Shown: positions 4,376 to 6,642 of the stretch, in pieces
Layout of the letters: each line of letters begins with the position of its first letter
How positions within the stretch are numbered: position 1 is the stretch's first letter
Assembly: GCA_020029455.1 (NCBI GenBank)
Contig: JAIBJH010000152.1
Location: forward strand, 1-6,642
Direction: 5' to 3'
Source of the DNA: Hyphomicrobiales bacterium
GTDB lineage: Bacteria; Pseudomonadota; Alphaproteobacteria; Rhizobiales; Aestuariivirgaceae
DNA: 6,642 nucleotides
Translations under genes and position numbers: made by a program
The notes under the pieces: model-generated
The model's input: the letters and a program-made list of their open reading frames with translations, nothing else
Database searches by the model: none
What the model was told of the DNA's origin: nothing

Positions 4376-5289
4376 CGCTGCCGCATATTCCTGATCCCAT
4401 GCCGGGGGATGCCGCCACAGCGGATGCCATTGAAACTGTCATAGTGCCGCGCGCCAAGGACATTGGCGGCTTTGAAGTACGGCGCGCCCTGCCGTCAGCG
4501 CAGCGGCAAATGATCGGCCCCTTCATTTTCTTTGATGCCTTCGGCCCGGTGATGCTGCGGGCGGGGCAGGGCATGGATGTGCGGCCTCATCCGCATATCG
4601 GGCTTGCCACGGTGACGTGGCTGCACGACGGCGTTGTGCAGCACAAGGACAGCCTGGGATCTGACCAGTCGATCAAGCCGGGTGAACTCAACTGGATGAC
4701 GGCGGGCAAAGGCATCGTGCATTCTGAGCGCACGCCACCAAAAGAGCGGAGCACCGGGCAGAAAGTCTATGGCATTCAGTCCTGGGTGGCTTTGCCCAAG
4801 CAATTCGAAGAGACGACTCCGGCATTTGAACATGTCGCTGACAGCTCGCTTCCGCTTCTTGAGGATCACGGGCGGAAAGTGCGGGTGATCGCGGGTTCAC
4901 TCTATGGTGTGAGGTCGCCCGTGCGTACGCATTCGGACCTGTTCTATGCCGAGGTTTTGTTGGAAGCAGGTGCGCACCTCCCGTTTCCGCCTGAGCATGA
5001 GGAACGTGGCATCTACATCCTGGAAGGCTCTCTCACCATCGCGGAGCAGCGGCATGAGGCGGGTAGGCTTTTGGTCTTGAGGGCAGGTGATGCCATCACG
5101 ATTTCGAGCGAGACCGGAGCTCGTTTCATGATGCTGGGCGGCGAACCCATGGATGGACCACGCTACATCTGGTGGAACTTCGTGTCATCGTCGCGGGAGA
5201 AGATTGAAGCAGCAAAGAACGATTGGAAGCATGCCCGCTTCAACATCGTTCCGGGTGACGAGAAGGAATTCATCCCACTTCCCGAGTGA
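4372..5289 (+). CDS. Pirin family protein
   Basis: Pirins are bicupin metalloproteins. Bacterial members such as YhhW and YhaK have been linked to quercetin dioxygenase activity or redox sensing, and the natural substrate is usually unknown. The 305 residues contain an N-terminal pirin cupin (about 20-135) and a C-terminal cupin (about 190-275). The usual metal ligands of the first cupin are present: H73 and H75 in RPHPHIGL, and H117 and E119 in GKGIVHSE. NWMTAGKGIVHSERTP (107-122) and GGEPMDGPRYIWWNFVSSS (256-274) are strongly conserved family blocks. The start overlaps the oxidoreductase stop by 4 bases, and GGAGG (4361-4365) lies 6 bases upstream, which supports this ATG. Expression must follow that of the oxidoreductase, suggesting the two act on related flavin- or oxygen-dependent chemistry, an inference from operon structure. 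The gene ends 7 bases from the convergent gene on the other strand. Confidence 0.96.
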   Translation: MTLPHIPDPMPGDAATADAIETVIVPRAKDIGGFEVRRALPSAQRQMIGPFIFFDAFGPVMLRAGQGMDVRPHPHIGLATVTWLHDGVVQHKDSLGSDQSIKPGELNWMTAGKGIVHSERTPPKERSTGQKVYGIQSWVALPKQFEETTPAFEHVADSSLPLLEDHGRKVRVIAGSLYGVRSPVRTHSDLFYAEVLLEAGAHLPFPPEHEERGIYILEGSLTIAEQRHEAGRLLVLRAGDAITISSETGARFMMLGGEPMDGPRYIWWNFVSSSREKIEAAKNDWKHARFNIVPGDEKEFIPLPE

Positions 5290-5299
5290 AGCGGCTTCA
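5287..5299. repeat. Palindrome containing both convergent stop codons
   Basis: TGAAG-CGG-CTTCA reads the same stop codon (TGA) at each end on opposite strands: the pirin stop at 5287-5289 and the stop of the minus-strand gene at 5299-5297. Only 7 bases separate the two genes. No T-run flanks the 5-base stem, so it is not a convincing terminator, and messages from both sides probably overlap at their 3' ends. Confidence 0.4.
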
Positions 5300-6232
5300 A
5301 TTGCCTAGTAGGATGTCGCGCTCTTCGCCGGCGGATATGCTGAACTTGGCTGAAAGAACCTCGCCGTCGACGAAGGCCTCTGCCTGATATGTGCCGGGCT
5401 TCAAGGCAATCTCCTGCTGCTGGCCTTCAAAACTTGCAACGCCCTGTCCGCTTTGTGCCTTTACTTCCCAGTTCACCTTAGCTGACGGTGACCCCGCGAA
5501 AGAAAACCGCGCCAATCCGCCGAGGTGGGTAACTTCAAGACCGCTGATGAGGCCGGGGCGCACGCGCACATCGGTGACCGCGACCGCATTGCCAGCGCCG
5601 AAGCGGTTCTCGACGCGGTAAAGTCCGGCGCGCAAGGTGAGGACTTCGCCGGCCACGGCGCTCTGCGCCACCAGCTTGCCGCGGTCCGGGCCGGACATGG
5701 CGAAGACAAGAGTCTGGCTGCCGATTTCGGTTGTCGCAATCCCTTTGAGCGCGGGTAGGACACGCAACGCACCTGCATTCAGTGCAAAGCTGATGCTCAG
5801 CCTGTTACCTTCGAGCAGAGTAAACTGCTCGCGCAGGATGGCGTTTCCGTAACTCGCTTCGACGAAGTAGATGCCGGGCGGCAGCGACTTTGAGAATTCA
5901 TCCGCCGTTTCGTCATAGACAAGTTCGCGTAATTCGTTGCGCAGTTGCCAGTGGATGCCGGATGCGAGGTCCGACTTGAAATCGGCCACATGGGCGGTGA
6001 GGGAAACGGACTCTTCACCAGGGTTCACGACGCCGATGGCGATGGCCTGGGTGGGTGATTTCGTGATGGATGCAACAGTCTCAGGCGCGGCGTCGAGCGG
6101 CATGGAGGCATTCTGGGCCGCGAGCACGGGTAGGATCGACGGTATCAGCACAACGAGAAACGCCGCCAGAGCGCGCTTATTAAGCTGCAGCTTCTGGCGG
6201 CGTATGGCTGATGGACGGGTGCTGGCGTCCAT
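5297..6232 (-). CDS. Membrane-anchored or secreted protein with three beta-rich repeats, function unknown
   Basis: I do not recognise a named family for this 311-residue protein. Residues 1-20 are basic (RRQKLQLNKR), and residues 21-39 (ALAAFLVVLIPSILPVLAA) are hydrophobic, acting as an uncleaved anchor or signal peptide. The rest would lie in the periplasm. Three similar segments of about 70-85 residues follow, each holding a Pro/Ala-Gly-x-Tyr turn before paired strands: LPPGIYFVEASYGN (117-130), LRAGLYRVENRFGAG (200-214) and LKPGTYQAEAFVDGE (277-291). After each comes a strand block ending in a Gly-containing turn (FALNAG, VTHLGG, ILLGN). This resembles beta-sandwich repeats such as carboxypeptidase-regulatory-like domains, suggesting a structural or ligand-binding role. 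AAGGGGA (6241-6247) lies 8 bases before the ATG at 6232, and the next methionine falls after the anchor, so the start is secure. It is convergent with the pirin gene and divergent from the nitroreductase, with a CtrA box between. Confidence 0.9.
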   Translation of the reverse strand: MDASTRPSAIRRQKLQLNKRALAAFLVVLIPSILPVLAAQNASMPLDAAPETVASITKSPTQAIAIGVVNPGEESVSLTAHVADFKSDLASGIHWQLRNELRELVYDETADEFSKSLPPGIYFVEASYGNAILREQFTLLEGNRLSISFALNAGALRVLPALKGIATTEIGSQTLVFAMSGPDRGKLVAQSAVAGEVLTLRAGLYRVENRFGAGNAVAVTDVRVRPGLISGLEVTHLGGLARFSFAGSPSAKVNWEVKAQSGQGVASFEGQQQEIALKPGTYQAEAFVDGEVLSAKFSISAGEERDILLGN

Positions 6233-6318
6233 GCAACGTGTCCCCTTGTTCTAACCTCCCCAGCTCTCCGGCCGGTGAGGCTAGAAACCACGGAGGAGAG
6301 GCTGCGGCAATCTGTTGC

Positions 6319-6334
6319 TTAATTGTTGGTTAAC
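6319..6334 (+). promoter_or_regulatory. Perfect CtrA binding box between divergent genes
   Basis: TTAA (6319-6322), seven bases, then TTAAC (6330-6334) matches the full CtrA consensus TTAA-N7-TTAAC at all nine defined positions. It lies 58-73 bases upstream of the nitroreductase ATG and 87-102 bases upstream of the minus-strand repeat-protein gene, so it could control either or both. The right half is embedded in the palindrome GGTTAACC. Binding is inferred from the motif only; no strong -10 was identified on either side. Confidence 0.5.
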
Positions 6335-6391
6335 CCGCCCCCGCAACTTGTAGCCATTGAACACCGAGTGGCATCCAGCTATCTGCCGGCC

Positions 6392-6642
6392 ATGACCAGC
6401 CTTAACGACCGCACTTCCCTTCTTTCCTTCCTCAAAACCCGAAAATCCGCCTCCGCCAAGGCCATGGGCCCGCCCGGGCCCAATGCGGACCAGCTCAATG
6501 AAATGCTTTCAGTCGCAGTGCGTGTGCCAGACCACGGCAAGCTCACACCGTGGCGGTTCGTGGTGTTCGAGGGCGAGGCCCGGGCTGAGGCGGGCAAGGC
6601 ACTTTCAGCGCGTTATGCTGAACTCAATCCCACGCATGGCGC
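6392..6642 (+). CDS. Nitroreductase family protein, YdjA-like (partial, C-terminus outside window)
   Basis: This is an FMN-dependent oxidoreductase that would use NAD(P)H to reduce nitro compounds, quinones or related electrophiles; true substrates of this subgroup are poorly known. The 83 complete codons contain LLSFLKTRKSASAKAMGPPG (10-29), where R17-K18-S19 are expected to contact FMN phosphate, then NADQLNEMLSVAVRVPDHGK (31-50) and LTPWRFVVFEGEARA (51-65). The PDHGKL-PWRF block is a strong signature of the YdjA-type branch. The rest of the protein, including the second FMN-contact region, is beyond 6642. There is no clear Shine-Dalgarno before the ATG at 6392. An in-frame GTG at 6368 also lacks one and would add residues before the conserved start, so the ATG is preferred. 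A perfect CtrA box lies upstream, shared with the divergent minus-strand gene. Confidence 0.93.
   Translation, partial: MTSLNDRTSLLSFLKTRKSASAKAMGPPGPNADQLNEMLSVAVRVPDHGKLTPWRFVVFEGEARAEAGKALSARYAELNPTHG

Overview
The window is 6.6 kb of moderately GC-rich bacterial chromosome that reads as an alphaproteobacterium, most likely of the order Hyphomicrobiales (Rhizobiales). This is inferred from an Omp25/31-type outer-membrane barrel, an alphaproteobacterial-style ThrS, an LLM oxidoreductase of the kind common in Agrobacterium and its relatives, and two sequences matching the CtrA binding consensus TTAA-N7-TTAAC. No similarity search was possible, so the taxon is a judgement from sequence.

Layout, left to right. 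(1) 1-298, minus strand: the N-terminal part of an outer-membrane beta-barrel protein, cut by the window edge. (2) 299-498: a divergent promoter region with a CtrA-like box and inverted repeats. (3) 499-2454, plus: complete thrS. (4) 2455-3021: a 567-base gap without a convincing protein gene, more AT-rich than its surroundings. It holds a near-consensus sigma70 promoter (TTGACA-N17-CATATT) with an AT-rich upstream flank that points into an unannotated, hairpin-rich stretch, so it may encode a small RNA. Its right end carries repeat motifs that look like control sites for the next gene. (5) 3022-3282, plus: a secreted 86-residue methionine-rich protein of unknown function, followed by a perfect rho-independent terminator. 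(6) 3347-4375 and 4372-5289, plus: an LLM flavin-dependent oxidoreductase and a pirin-family protein that overlap by 4 bases and form a two-gene operon. The oxidoreductase start codon lies directly after the terminator T-run, and its Shine-Dalgarno is the 3' arm of the terminator stem. (7) 5297-6232, minus: a convergent gene for a membrane-anchored or secreted protein with three beta-rich repeats. (8) 6233-6391: a divergent promoter region with a perfect CtrA box. (9) 6392-6642, plus: the N-terminal part of a nitroreductase-family flavoprotein, cut by the window end.

The genes are mostly independent housekeeping or redox units. The clear functional grouping is the oxidoreductase-pirin operon. 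Two further loci, the methionine-rich secreted protein and the nitroreductase, could also belong to redox or metal homeostasis, but that link is inference from proximity. The most interesting signals are the terminator/ribosome-binding-site overlap at 3313-3349, the orphan promoter and possible RNA at 2540-2810, the methionine-rich protein with its upstream repeats, and the CtrA boxes. I did not find a mobile element, a CRISPR array, a tRNA or rRNA gene, or a recognisable defence system.
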